A program made the position numbers and the translations under genes. Positions 48,541-57,715 of a DNA stretch of 64,000 bases are shown here, one piece after another (positions within the stretch are counted from its first letter, which is position 1; every line of letters starts with the position of its first letter). The stretch is taken from contig CAJNOP010000058.1 of NCBI GenBank assembly GCA_905250075.1, positions 713,257-777,256 on the forward strand, in the 5' to 3' direction. The DNA is from Rotaria sp. Silwood1. Taxonomy: Eukaryota > Rotifera > Eurotatoria > Philodinida > Philodinidae. The notes beneath the pieces were generated by a model. The model saw only the letters and a list, made by a program, of their open reading frames with translations, searched no databases and had not been told where the DNA came from.

Positions 48541-50237
48541 GTACATGAGTTTTCAAACTAGTACAACGATTCGTTCTTAAGATATAGAATTACTATTGAG
48601 TTTCTCAAGGAAACCCCGTACTTCTCTTCAGGGCAAGTTGAAAGTTGAATTTTTAGTTTTGTTCTGAAACTCTGCAGTGACGAAGCTTTCAATAAAACTA
48701 GTTCGTTATGAAAGTTTCAGCGAAGTAGTTTCATTGAAAGCATCATCTGTGCAAAGTTTCAAGAGAAAATTAAAAATTCAACTTTCAAGGTGGCTTGAAG
48801 CGGAGTACGGTTTTGAGTTGAAACTTTCAGTAAACACCTATTTTTTCAGAAATTTTTTGAGTAGAAGATCCTACATAGGCAGGAGTAATCAGCATCAAAT
48901 GAGAAGAATAATCATACAAAATAACAAGTTATTAGCTTTATTAATTGTAAAGATTGCGCCTGGTTTCCTTTTTCTGCCCACTGGGTTGGTTAATTTTTTC
49001 TCTTCATTCACATCTACACCTCACACCAACATCCATACTCATACGCACATCCGACTTCCAAGGATTCTTAGGTCCTTTTTGTCGTTATAATAGGTTTCAT
49101 TTGTTACCATTCATCGATCATGTTAACGAAGCACAGTCCCAATCTACAAGCAGATTGGGACAGCAAATAGAACATGTAAAACCGTGTGTAAAATTCAAAG
49201 ACGCAGAAAAATAAATGGTATTTGTATACTACCAGACTGCTGCATGAAAAGATTAAGTTGAGTCAGATGTTCTCTCGTTCTTCCATTTGCTTTCTGTTAT
49301 ACACTATTTCTGCAGAACTTGTATACTTTTCGTAAGTAACATAATCATCCAAAACGTCTTGTGATTTTACTTTTCATGTTGGCTACACATTTGTACTTCC
49401 ATAAAGTAATTTCAAATATACAGGTATCTTTTAATAATCTATGTAGTATTACATTCTGAACATATATGATGATGACTATCTAAGCAATAGTTGAAAACGC
49501 ATTGTATAATATTTTGAATCTTTCTATTATAAACTCACAGTCTCATCCTCATCCGGGGAAGGGAGACATGAAATCGCGATCTTGAGTCTTCGAGACTCAC
49601 ACTGCCTTTATGGATATCTATTGTTCTTTATTTTCAAGTAAACTTTTGTATAGATAAATGTATTTTGGTTATAACTTTCGAATCCTTTTGCGAACGAATA
49701 CGACAGAACCAAAGCCAACTGATGATTCTCCCCCAGTGTGAGGCATGAAACATGGATCTTGGCATTCCGAGGCCAGATCCTCAGCTTCAAAGCAAAGTGA
49801 ACTATATATGCCATCTCTAAATCTAACTCGAATAATGTGAAAAGTGATTCACTTATATATGGTACATGAATGTAGACAGCAGAATTCAATGATGTGCTCT
49901 CATACTTTCATGATAATGGCCTATCACTACACCGAAAGCTATTCCTGCTGTAGAGTTTTGGGAATATTTCGGAAATGAATTGTATAATAGAGGCTTTGAT
50001 AGAAGAATCACTTTCGTGCATAAATATTTTTCTTCGAAAGCTTACTATTAAATTAAAATACAATAAGCAACATTGTCAGATAAAAAACATGAAAATCAAA
50101 CTTGCCTACTAGATTCAGCGATTCATACTCACGCCCACACGGCACTCTTGTCTACTCAGTCTAATGGTTACGCTTGTCATTCACAAATAATAACGAAACT
50201 GAGCATCTTATTACAAAAACTAAAATCAAAATCAGTA
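48541..50237. other. Intergenic stretch, nothing recognised
   Basis: Open frames at 48677-49090 and 49889-49608 lack recognisable features. A C/A-rich patch (CACATCTACACCTCACACC) lies near 49008. A phrase around GGGAAGGGAGACATGAAATC (49557) resembles, loosely, one near 49735. The right part would contain the 3' flank of the NOX relic. Confidence 0.35.
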
Positions 50238-52190
50238 CTAAAATTTTTCCTCGTAATAACGCATCCCGAAGTTCGTACAATGTTGGTGAATGGCTTTTCC
50301 CATAGTGTTTGGTCCACAGAAAAATACATTGGTATTCCTTGCTGTTGAAGTAACATCATTCGATATCAGACTCTTAAATAATATATCCCAATCTGGCTGT
50401 CCAACACGAGTTCGTGATTTCAATCCGGTAAATATATCATCACCGATTTCTTCAGTCCATAAATTGATCACATGATGAAGGAAAGCTTGACCAATATTGT
50501 CGTCTTTTTGTGTACTCAAAATGTGAGTACACTACTAAAATCGGTCAGTGTGTCCGGCCGTCCGGCCGTCCGTTTATTCGATAACTTTTGAAAGGAGAGT
50601 CAGATCGCGATGAAATTTTCTACACAGATCAGTCTTGACAATATCTCGGTCGAGTTCGAAGATGAGAAGGATCCGTCAAGAAATGACTGAGTTATCGAAA
50701 AAATTGTGATTTTTGACGAGACCATCCCTGAGGGGGGGTACGGGAATTTTTCGAAAAAAATTTTTTGCTCATAATTATTCACAAAATACATAAATCGACT
50801 CAGTTTTTAACGCTGATTCTGAATCTGATATTAGTTTTGAACCGAATCATAGTTTTGTCTACTCAAAAAGTGAGTACACTATAGAATAGTCAGTGTGTCC
50901 GTCCGTCCGGTTGGCTGTTTACATGATAACTTTTGACAGCAGAGTCAGATTGCGATGAAACTTTCTACACAGCTTAGTATTGACAATATCTCCGTCGAGT
51001 TCGAAGATGAGAAGGATCGGCCGAGTCGTTCCTGAGTTATTTCAAAAATACCCATTTTTCTCTATAGCTTTCTGTGGAAAAATCGACCCATCGCCGCTTT
51101 CGTAAAAGACTTTTCCTATCATAGTCAAATAAAACCCCAATTATTATATACCATTCGATAGAGAATTTCAAGAGCTACAAAATCATATATAAAGCATAGA
51201 GAAACAAGAAGGTTGACTCACCTATGACAAGGATAATTAAAGAGAACTAGGTTATATTTTGGTCCACGATTTAATTGATCCACAAATCGAGCTCTAGCTT
51301 CCGATCACACTGATAATACTTCGAGGTTTTCAGATATGGAGAACTCGAATGTGTACTGCACTTCTATCGAAATACTATTAGTTGTGCAGTGACCAATAGA
51401 AATGAAGTTATAGGAAAAACGACTTTCTTAGGGTAAATCAAGGGAAAGAGTTCAAACTTGAGCTGTATTTGGCCCATGTCCTATTGGTTTGGCAACGCGT
51501 AATAGAAATCAACATTTTAAATGGCAGATTTCACAGTATAATTTTGATATTCAGACAGTCTAGGATGATTGATTTGTATGATTCACTTTTTGAAGTACAC
51601 ATAACTCTCGGATTTAAATCCGAAGTTTCCGCATTTATTTATATCTGTAAGATAGAGATGAATATCCAAAAAACGATGTTCATTGCTGTTTGCCGCCAGA
51701 TATTCATCTTGTTCGGCTTCAAATTGACGAAGAAGATGGAGAAACCATTCTCAACTTTTCACATCACGATTTACCCAAATAAAATCGACTTTTTCCAGAA
51801 GATGATTCTCCAAACAATGTTTTCCATGATAATTTACTCCTTGACAATGTTTGCAAACTGTACGCAGCGTTCGAAATCTGGCCATAAGACTGAAAAAGTC
51901 AATGCATATGGAGTGATTCCTATGCCACTACCGATGAGAACTACATGTTTACAGTCGAAGATATACCGAGCACATGATGAATACGGTCCATTGATGACAA
52001 TCGTTTTTTACTAGAGTGTATCGGTGATCTTCTTGTTGCAAGGTCGTAGCATTTATGCAACAGTCACCATTCGAATCTTCTAGAGATGCAATTACATCCA
52101 TTCTTTCTTCAGCATTTGCTCTCGCCGGATTCAAATCAGCTCGATGAACTTTGACAGGTGCTTCATCGCCTAGTTTATCTGACATGCCTT
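50238..52190 (-). pseudogene. NOX5-like NADPH oxidase relic (C-terminal dehydrogenase domain)
   Basis: The C-terminal NADPH-binding half of a NOX-type oxidase is recognisable but broken. From 52190 a linker-like frame leads into INGPYSSCARYIFDCKHVVL and the NADPH-loop GSGIGITPYA; then VCKHCQG and KVDFIWVNRDVKS; then an in-frame TGA (51753-51751) where the family has an aromatic before EWF; then EWFLHLLRQFEAE and LDIHLYLTDI. The end of the protein is separated by about 1.1 kb: DDIFTGLKSRTRVGQPDWDI, NVFFCGPNTMGK and the aromatic C-terminus FGMRYYEEKF (stop at 50238-50240). A frameshift lies near 51905. The gap holds the repeats at 50513-51055. The 5' half (haem-binding transmembrane domain, EF-hands, FAD site) is absent; the TIR element starts just 5' of the relic. 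Not functional. Confidence 0.75.
50513..51055. repeat. Two tandem copies of a 347-bp-spaced repeat inside the NOX relic
   Basis: Copies begin at 50513 and 50860 with the palindromic head TACTCAAAATGTGAGTACAC / TACTCAAAAAGTGAGTACAC. They continue GTCAGTGTGTCCG, a run of CCGTCCG, GATAACTTTTGA, GAGTCAGATYGCGATGAAA, TCTACACAG, TTGACAATATCTC, GTCGAGTTCGAAGATGAGA and AGGATC. The second copy is recognisable to about 51055. No ORF. It is probably a transposon-derived repeat that separated the last exon of the NOX relic from the rest. Confidence 0.65.
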
Positions 52191-52553
52191 TAAATTAGAG
52201 TGATGTCATAATCCCGTTACACCGGGTATCCACCACGAAACACGAAGAGTAACCGGGTATTCGAATGAAGCGTATTCACTCCTATCCAATCCTCACCACA
52301 CTGCGGAGTAATCACTTCATCTATTACCCCGAGGGCAATGACATCCATCACAGCAATGGATAACCATATATGTTTAAAGTTGAGCGTTTTGAGTGGTTTT
52401 AGTGTAACGACGTGATTACCCCGGGGTAATACACCAAATCCACTCAAATCGCTCAACTTTTAGGATGTATAGTTTACGTAAGGGGTAATGAAATCATTAC
52501 TCCTCTTCGTCAATTATATATCATGGGAGTGAATTCACTTGATTACTCCTCGG

Positions 52554-52572
52554 ATATTTTGACAGTTAGCTC
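52554..52572 (+). repeat. Left target-site duplication of the LINE
   Basis: ATATTTTGACAGTTAGCTC, identical over 19 bp to 57666-57684. Confidence 0.9.
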
Positions 52573-52701
52573 ATTCTTTCACTCGCTCTCGTAGAAGTTG
52601 GACGTATTCTCTTTCACTATATAGTTAAATTTTTGTCCTCTATCAACTTGATAAGTTGACTGTGAGGTCAATAAGTACAAAAACATCTATATCACGGAAA
52701 A

Positions 52702-54516
52702 ATGATGAATTATAATATTTATAATAATATGTCATCGGAACAAAAAGATAGAATTTGTGATGATATGGACACACAAATGATGATTGAAAATTTTCAACGA
52801 CAAGAACAATTAAAATCAACGAGCCCAACATTGGAACAACAAACAATCAATGATTCAAATAGAAATAATCAAAATGATGATAATTGGGAATTTGTACAAA
52901 ATCGTAGAAATAATAAAAAAAAGAACACTGGAAATAATAATATTGATCACCGTTTACAACCTAAGGAGTTATCTAAGTCAAGTCAAAGTTATTCTTCATC
53001 TAACCAAAATCGAATCTCTTCTTCTTCCAACAGCAATCAACATCAAACAAATAAAAGCGAATACCGATTATCAATAACTAATTATGCATTAGATTATGCT
53101 TCTAATTACCATTTTCCACCATTTAAATTGGATTGTTATCCAAAAATCAACGGAAGAAAAGAAGGTACAAGGTTGATTAATGATTTAATTAAATTCATTA
53201 CACCTGGATTTCTTAATCAAAATCCTTGTTTTTCAAAAGATATTTTTGTTGATCTCTGGTGGATCGATCCTGAAGGAAATATTCAATTGATTATTAATTC
53301 AACTGATCTTTATGTTTACTTATGTAAAAAAGATCGTTATCCAAATCAATTAAATAATGTTAAAATTAACCCGATTCCACCTAATCATTTACCACCACAA
53401 CATACGGTGATAATTAAATGGGTTCATAATTCATTCACAGATGATGATATTCGTGATGAATTAAATATGAAATTCGAAAGTATATTCTTCATCGAATCAA
53501 TGCATGGAACTATTAATGAAAAAAATCGTCATATAAAAGTGGAAATATTAGAAAAAAAAGAATATATTAAAATATTGAATAGTGGAAAAATTAATTTAGG
53601 AGGACAATTGTATTCTGTTGATGAATATCTTCCATCTCCACGGATTTTAATTTGTAATCGTTGTAATCTTCCTGGTCATACAAAGAAATCTTGTAGAAAT
53701 TCGGATGTTGATATATGTCGTAGATGTGGTAAACCAAGATCAAATGTTAAAGAACATATGGATTGTGAAATTAAGTGTTATCATTGTCAGGAAAAACATT
53801 TAGCCAATGATTATAAATGTAAAATCATTGATAAATATCGACGTGAATTAATTGATGAGCTTAAGAAACACCCAGAAAGAATGCCACCGGAAGTTCAATT
53901 GTTTATTCCAACTGAATATCGTTCCGACGATCGTAAAAAAATGATTTATAATGAAAAAGCTTACCACCAAAATCAATGTATACAGCAACATCATCATTAC
54001 AATAGAAGTGATGAAGCTGGATGGCCTTTATTGAAAACAAATAATACTCCAGTATCAACATCTGTTGTTTCAACCAACATTAGTATGGCAATTAAAACCT
54101 TATCGGAAGAATTAGTAGAAGAAAAGAAGAGATATGAGATCATACAAAAACAAATTGAAGAAAAATATAAAAATGTTGTTCAAACAACAAATCAAGTTTT
54201 GCTTTTGGTTAAACAAGTACAACAAACACAAGAAACAATAATTTCGTCTATGAGTAAAGTATTAAATCAAGTTATTGTTCCTGTATGTGGTAAATCATTA
54301 GAGAATTTACAATTAGTTATCAAAAAATTAAAAACACGTGTAAGAAATATTGAACTTGATGAAGTACATGAATTAATAAATAATCAAATATCCTGCATAA
54401 ATGAAGCGTATAAAGAATTTGATCGTCATCAAGAAGAACTGAAAATGATTTCTTACAAACAAAATGAAGCTATGGTAACAGCTATGGACAATATGATTCA
54501 ACTCATCAATGGATAG
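52702..54516 (+). CDS. LINE ORF1: gag-like protein with zinc knuckles
   Basis: 604 aa. Residues about 1-130 are Asn/Gln/Ser-rich and probably disordered. About 230-310 looks like an RRM-like nucleic-acid-binding region (HTVIIKWVHNSFTDDDIRDE). From about residue 318 come three Cys/His clusters: CNRCNLPGHTKKSC, CRRCGKPRSNVKEHMDC and CYHCQEKHLANDYKC. The first is a classic CCHC knuckle; the others are variants. The C-terminal 150 residues are a predicted coiled coil (KTLSEELVEEKKRYEIIQKQ). Such ORF1 proteins coat the element RNA in Jockey-type LINEs. The start ATG ATG AAT is the first in frame after the TSD. The stop overlaps the ORF2 start by 8 nt (ATGGATAG), which suggests termination-reinitiation. 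The frame is intact. Confidence 0.85.
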   Translation: MMNYNIYNNMSSEQKDRICDDMDTQMMIENFQRQEQLKSTSPTLEQQTINDSNRNNQNDDNWEFVQNRRNNKKKNTGNNNIDHRLQPKELSKSSQSYSSSNQNRISSSSNSNQHQTNKSEYRLSITNYALDYASNYHFPPFKLDCYPKINGRKEGTRLINDLIKFITPGFLNQNPCFSKDIFVDLWWIDPEGNIQLIINSTDLYVYLCKKDRYPNQLNNVKINPIPPNHLPPQHTVIIKWVHNSFTDDDIRDELNMKFESIFFIESMHGTINEKNRHIKVEILEKKEYIKILNSGKINLGGQLYSVDEYLPSPRILICNRCNLPGHTKKSCRNSDVDICRRCGKPRSNVKEHMDCEIKCYHCQEKHLANDYKCKIIDKYRRELIDELKKHPERMPPEVQLFIPTEYRSDDRKKMIYNEKAYHQNQCIQQHHHYNRSDEAGWPLLKTNNTPVSTSVVSTNISMAIKTLSEELVEEKKRYEIIQKQIEEKYKNVVQTTNQVLLLVKQVQQTQETIISSMSKVLNQVIVPVCGKSLENLQLVIKKLKTRVRNIELDEVHELINNQISCINEAYKEFDRHQEELKMISYKQNEAMVTAMDNMIQLING

Positions 54517-55633
54517 TGAAGAAATTAGAAAACGTATGATTTATGTTAATCCTGAGACAATTAATCATTTCAATGGAACTGACATTGAGAAAAATACCCT
54601 TTGTTCTATGTTTTATGAATGGAATTCCAGTGTTCATATGAGTGATTTATGCGAGCAGTGGGTGAAAGCTAGACCTAAGCCTTCTTTTGAATATCTTACA
54701 TTATTAGCGTGGAATTGTGAATGTTTATCTACCCATTTGTCAGATTTTGATCAATTACTTGCTTATTATTCACCTCACATATTTTTACTAAGTGGAGTAG
54801 GAAAACAGATACATAAGCTTCCGCATGTTCCTAATTTTAAATGGTATAGTGCAAAAGGAACCAATAGTTTCGGTGGTGTTGGAATTTTAGTTCATCAAAA
54901 ACTGAGAACTTCGTTAATTGAAGAAACAGTTAACTTTGTCTTGATTCAAATAGAAATCATGGATGAAAAAATTTTCATTGCAAGTATCTATGTACCCCCG
55001 GGAAGTATGCCACCATTAGAAATATTCGATAAATACAAAGATAAAGAAATATTTATATTTGGTGACTTTAATGCAAAACACCAAGATTGGAATTGCGAGT
55101 GCAATAACGTTTCAGGAAATAAACTAAAAGAATGGTTAATTGATAATGGTTTTGAAACTTTACATCCTTATCAACCAACCTCAAAAAGATCGAATTCTGT
55201 AATTGATTTTGGAATAGGAAGAAGTAAAGAAAATTGGGGAATTGAGAGACTCCTTGACGGTAACTCTGATCATTATCCTGTATTGTTTTTATCACCCTTT
55301 CCTGCTACTGAAAATGGTGTTTTTAGGAAAACAAACTGGAAACTTTTTACGTTTTTTCTTGAAGTGGTACATTGCTATTGGAATATAATTGTATACGAAA
55401 TAGATTATAATACCTTCTTTGACATTTTTTCTCACTTTCTAGCAGCCTTGAGTGATAGATGTACTAATTTTGAACAAATCAAAAATTTTAGACCTCCTTG
55501 GCCATCTTACCTGGTAGAATTAGTTAGAACAGTAAACAAACTTAAAAGAAGATTTAGAAAAACTAGATTTTTTGAAGATTATAAAACTTTTAAATATTGG
55601 GAAAATATATACAAACAAGAAAAAAAAAATTAA
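54509..55633 (+). CDS. LINE ORF2, first part: AP-like endonuclease domain
   Basis: 374 codons from ATG 54509 to a stop at 55631-55633. Residues about 62-260 are an exonuclease-endonuclease-phosphatase fold: LLAWNCECL, GGVGILVHQK, IFIASIYVPPGS, FIFGDFNAKHQDWNC (catalytic Asp/Asn) and GNSDHYPVLF (catalytic Asp-His). The catalytic Glu normally found after the second strand is not present: the segment reads IFLLSGVGKQ with Gly where Glu is expected, a likely disabling substitution (one base from GAA to GGA). The frame ends just after a run of ten A (55620-55629); the reverse transcriptase lies one frame over. The domain would nick target DNA. Confidence 0.85.
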   Translation: MDSEEIRKRMIYVNPETINHFNGTDIEKNTLCSMFYEWNSSVHMSDLCEQWVKARPKPSFEYLTLLAWNCECLSTHLSDFDQLLAYYSPHIFLLSGVGKQIHKLPHVPNFKWYSAKGTNSFGGVGILVHQKLRTSLIEETVNFVLIQIEIMDEKIFIASIYVPPGSMPPLEIFDKYKDKEIFIFGDFNAKHQDWNCECNNVSGNKLKEWLIDNGFETLHPYQPTSKRSNSVIDFGIGRSKENWGIERLLDGNSDHYPVLFLSPFPATENGVFRKTNWKLFTFFLEVVHCYWNIIVYEIDYNTFFDIFSHFLAALSDRCTNFEQIKNFRPPWPSYLVELVRTVNKLKRRFRKTRFFEDYKTFKYWENIYKQEKKN

Positions 55634-57491
55634 ATTTGAACAAGATAAGATAGGAAAGAAACTTCAACAAATGAAAGATGGTCAAAATATTTGGTCTTAT
55701 GTACGTCAAGTTTTTAAACCATATTCGCCGGCGTTCAGAGGACTTAAAACACCAAATGGTGTAGTGAAAAATAATCAAGAAATTGCAGATCAATTAGCAA
55801 ATTTCTATGAGAAACATTTTGCTGAACCAACATCTGATAGTAAGAATTATTTTCATTTGAAATGTTTAGAAGCATATGAAAATATTAAACATTCTTCAAA
55901 TCTTCCTTTAGATCAGATTAAGATTGAGGAAGTTATTTTGCAGTGGAAGAAATTTGCTCCCAAAAAGTCATTGGATAGCGTAGAAAATTCTGCTTTTTTA
56001 CTTAAACAAGTTCCATCTCAGTACTTAGGTACAATCACAGTTCTCTTCAATAGATGTGCGGCTGATGGAAAATTTTTTGAAGGAGCTAAAATTTCAAAAG
56101 GTATTTTTCTTTCTAAAGATGGTGTATTTCCAACTATGGATCGCCTTCGTTCTATTTCTCTTCTTCCCAATCTCGGAAAAGTTTTCGAAAGAATCTTAGT
56201 AGCCAGAATTGAAAAGTGGTGCAATGATCAAGGTATCCACTTGGATGAACAGTCAGGTTTTACCGCTAACAAACGGTTGCAATCTCGTATTTTAGGAATA
56301 GTAGAGGACTTGAGATTAACTATTGCTGCACCTAATAGAGCAGCCCTAGCCCTTTTTATAGATTTTTCAATAGCTTTTGATCGTGTATGGTGGCCAGCAT
56401 TGTTCCATACTCTAGAAAAACTTGAAATATCTATTGAATTGAGAAAGTGGATTTTTAATTGGCTTCAAAATAGGTGGATGAGAGTATCTCACGATGACTC
56501 GAAGTCCAGACTATTTCCTATATTAGTAGGAGTACCACAAGGGAGTGTTCTTGCGGCTCTTTTATTTAGGTTGCATGTGCACTTTTTGCCCCTGCACTTT
56601 CCTCAGATAGTAAGCCATCTTTTTGCAGATGATTTAACACTTATTATAAAAAGTGAATTAGAAAAATGCTTATCTGATAATATAAAATACCTTCAATCTC
56701 AAGCTAGAACAGTTTTGAATATTCTAGAAAAATTTTCGGATAACTATATTCTTCCAGTGAACGTTGCAAAAACAAAAGCAATGTTAGTTCATAACGTGGT
56801 AGTAATCTCAAAACCTGAAATTGAATATAAAGGAATGCAAATTGAGTATGTAACAAATTTCAAATGCTTAGGGGTACATATTTGTGCAAAATTAGGATGG
56901 GGAAAATTTATAGAAGATAGACTGCAAAAAGTGAGGAAGTCGTACAACGGCTTGAGAAAACTATTTCATACAATCCCCCAGAACGAGATTAAGATAAGAA
57001 GAAAATTATTTCTAGCTTTTTCCCTTCCTCAATTCATTTGGTTATTTTTTTGCTTTTTTCATTTTACTGAGAAACAAAAACAAAAAATAGAACACGTTTT
57101 TGGAACAGGTTTAAGGTTGGTGTATTCCCTTTGGGGATATGACGATTTTGCTACCCTTGCGTTAAGTCGTGAACTCTCTATGCGTGATTATTTATTTAAA
57201 TATTGGATAAGGTTTCAAAATCATTTGGATATATCCCCTGAAGCAGACACTTATAGACAAACGTTAACTGCTTACTTCATTGCGAAATCTCCGTTCAAAA
57301 CGTATTACAATAGTATGGACTTTAGGAAAAATAGTCGTTTCCCTAATAGACTAGCTGAACGTGCAAAACATATATATCTGGATGTGATATCTTTTATTGA
57401 TGTTCATAGAAAACAATATGGATTTTTTAAAAAGTCAAGCTTAACTCTAGAATATTTCGTCTTGAAATATTTCTGCGTGAAACCACCGTAA
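55572..57491 (+). CDS. LINE ORF2, second part: reverse transcriptase
   Basis: 639-codon open frame overlapping the endonuclease frame by 62 nt; real translation would enter it at the A10 run (55620-55629). Removing one A, or a +1 slip, would join the two, so this is either a one-base insertion in a homopolymer, a sequencing error, or programmed frameshifting. RT landmarks in order: MDRLRSISLLPNLGKVFERI, LDEQSGFTANKRLQSRIL, FIDFSIAFDRVWW (first catalytic Asp), GVPQGSVLAALLF, HLFADDLTLI (catalytic Asp pair) and NVAKTKAMLV. A thumb/C-terminal region follows; no RNase H domain is visible. FSIAFD in place of the usual FSKAFD is a further oddity. The family is Jockey/CR1-like. Confidence 0.85.
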   Translation: MKIIKLLNIGKIYTNKKKKIKFEQDKIGKKLQQMKDGQNIWSYVRQVFKPYSPAFRGLKTPNGVVKNNQEIADQLANFYEKHFAEPTSDSKNYFHLKCLEAYENIKHSSNLPLDQIKIEEVILQWKKFAPKKSLDSVENSAFLLKQVPSQYLGTITVLFNRCAADGKFFEGAKISKGIFLSKDGVFPTMDRLRSISLLPNLGKVFERILVARIEKWCNDQGIHLDEQSGFTANKRLQSRILGIVEDLRLTIAAPNRAALALFIDFSIAFDRVWWPALFHTLEKLEISIELRKWIFNWLQNRWMRVSHDDSKSRLFPILVGVPQGSVLAALLFRLHVHFLPLHFPQIVSHLFADDLTLIIKSELEKCLSDNIKYLQSQARTVLNILEKFSDNYILPVNVAKTKAMLVHNVVVISKPEIEYKGMQIEYVTNFKCLGVHICAKLGWGKFIEDRLQKVRKSYNGLRKLFHTIPQNEIKIRRKLFLAFSLPQFIWLFFCFFHFTEKQKQKIEHVFGTGLRLVYSLWGYDDFATLALSRELSMRDYLFKYWIRFQNHLDISPEADTYRQTLTAYFIAKSPFKTYYNSMDFRKNSRFPNRLAERAKHIYLDVISFIDVHRKQYGFFKKSSLTLEYFVLKYFCVKPP

Positions 57492-57665
57492 ATAAATAAA
57501 TAAATATGTACGTGAATAAGGACAAAGATTCAAAATCTGATTTTTATGGGTAGATTGACTTCTTTTATCAAATATATATTCTTGTAATGTGCGTATAGAT
57601 ACATGTTCTTGTCAAATGTTAACCTTTATGGAACAATAAACTGAATGTTAAAAAAAAAAAAAAAA

Positions 57666-57684
57666 ATATTTTGACAGTTAGCTC
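57666..57684 (+). repeat. Right target-site duplication of the LINE
   Basis: Directly follows the poly(A) tail and is identical to 52554-52572. Confidence 0.9.
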
Positions 57685-57715
57685 TCGATACCCAGTGTAA
57701 TGGTGTTATGACATC

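Larger units (their letters stand above)
52573..57665 (+). mobile_element. Non-LTR retrotransposon (Jockey/CR1-like LINE), nearly complete, inactive
   Basis: A 5.1-kb element with a 129-bp 5' UTR, ORF1 (gag-like), ORF2 (endonuclease plus reverse transcriptase), a short 3' UTR, an AATAAA at about 57635 and a terminal poly(A) ending at 57665. It is flanked by an exact 19-bp target-site duplication, ATATTTTGACAGTTAGCTC, at 52554-52572 and 57666-57684. This proves insertion by target-primed reverse transcription into the TIR element. The exact duplication implies a fairly recent insertion, yet ORF2 is frameshifted and an endonuclease residue is missing, so this copy should not move by itself. Confidence 0.9.
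52202..57715. mobile_element. TIR DNA element (MITE-like, about 0.4 kb) carrying a non-LTR retrotransposon
   Basis: The left end GATGTCATAATCCCGTTACA (52202...) and the inverted right end (57715 leftward: GATGTCATAACACCATTACA...) match over about 29 bp, continuing into GGGTATC. Without the inserted retroelement (52573-57665 plus one target copy), the element is about 400 bp, rich in GTAATCAC/GTGATTAC words, with no ORF. No convincing target duplication outside the ends was found, so the superfamily is open. It directly adjoins the truncated end of the NOX relic. Confidence 0.65.

Noticed and set aside
50238..52190. A functional NADPH oxidase gene
   Set aside because: Missing 5' half, a frameshift, an in-frame stop and inserted repeats.
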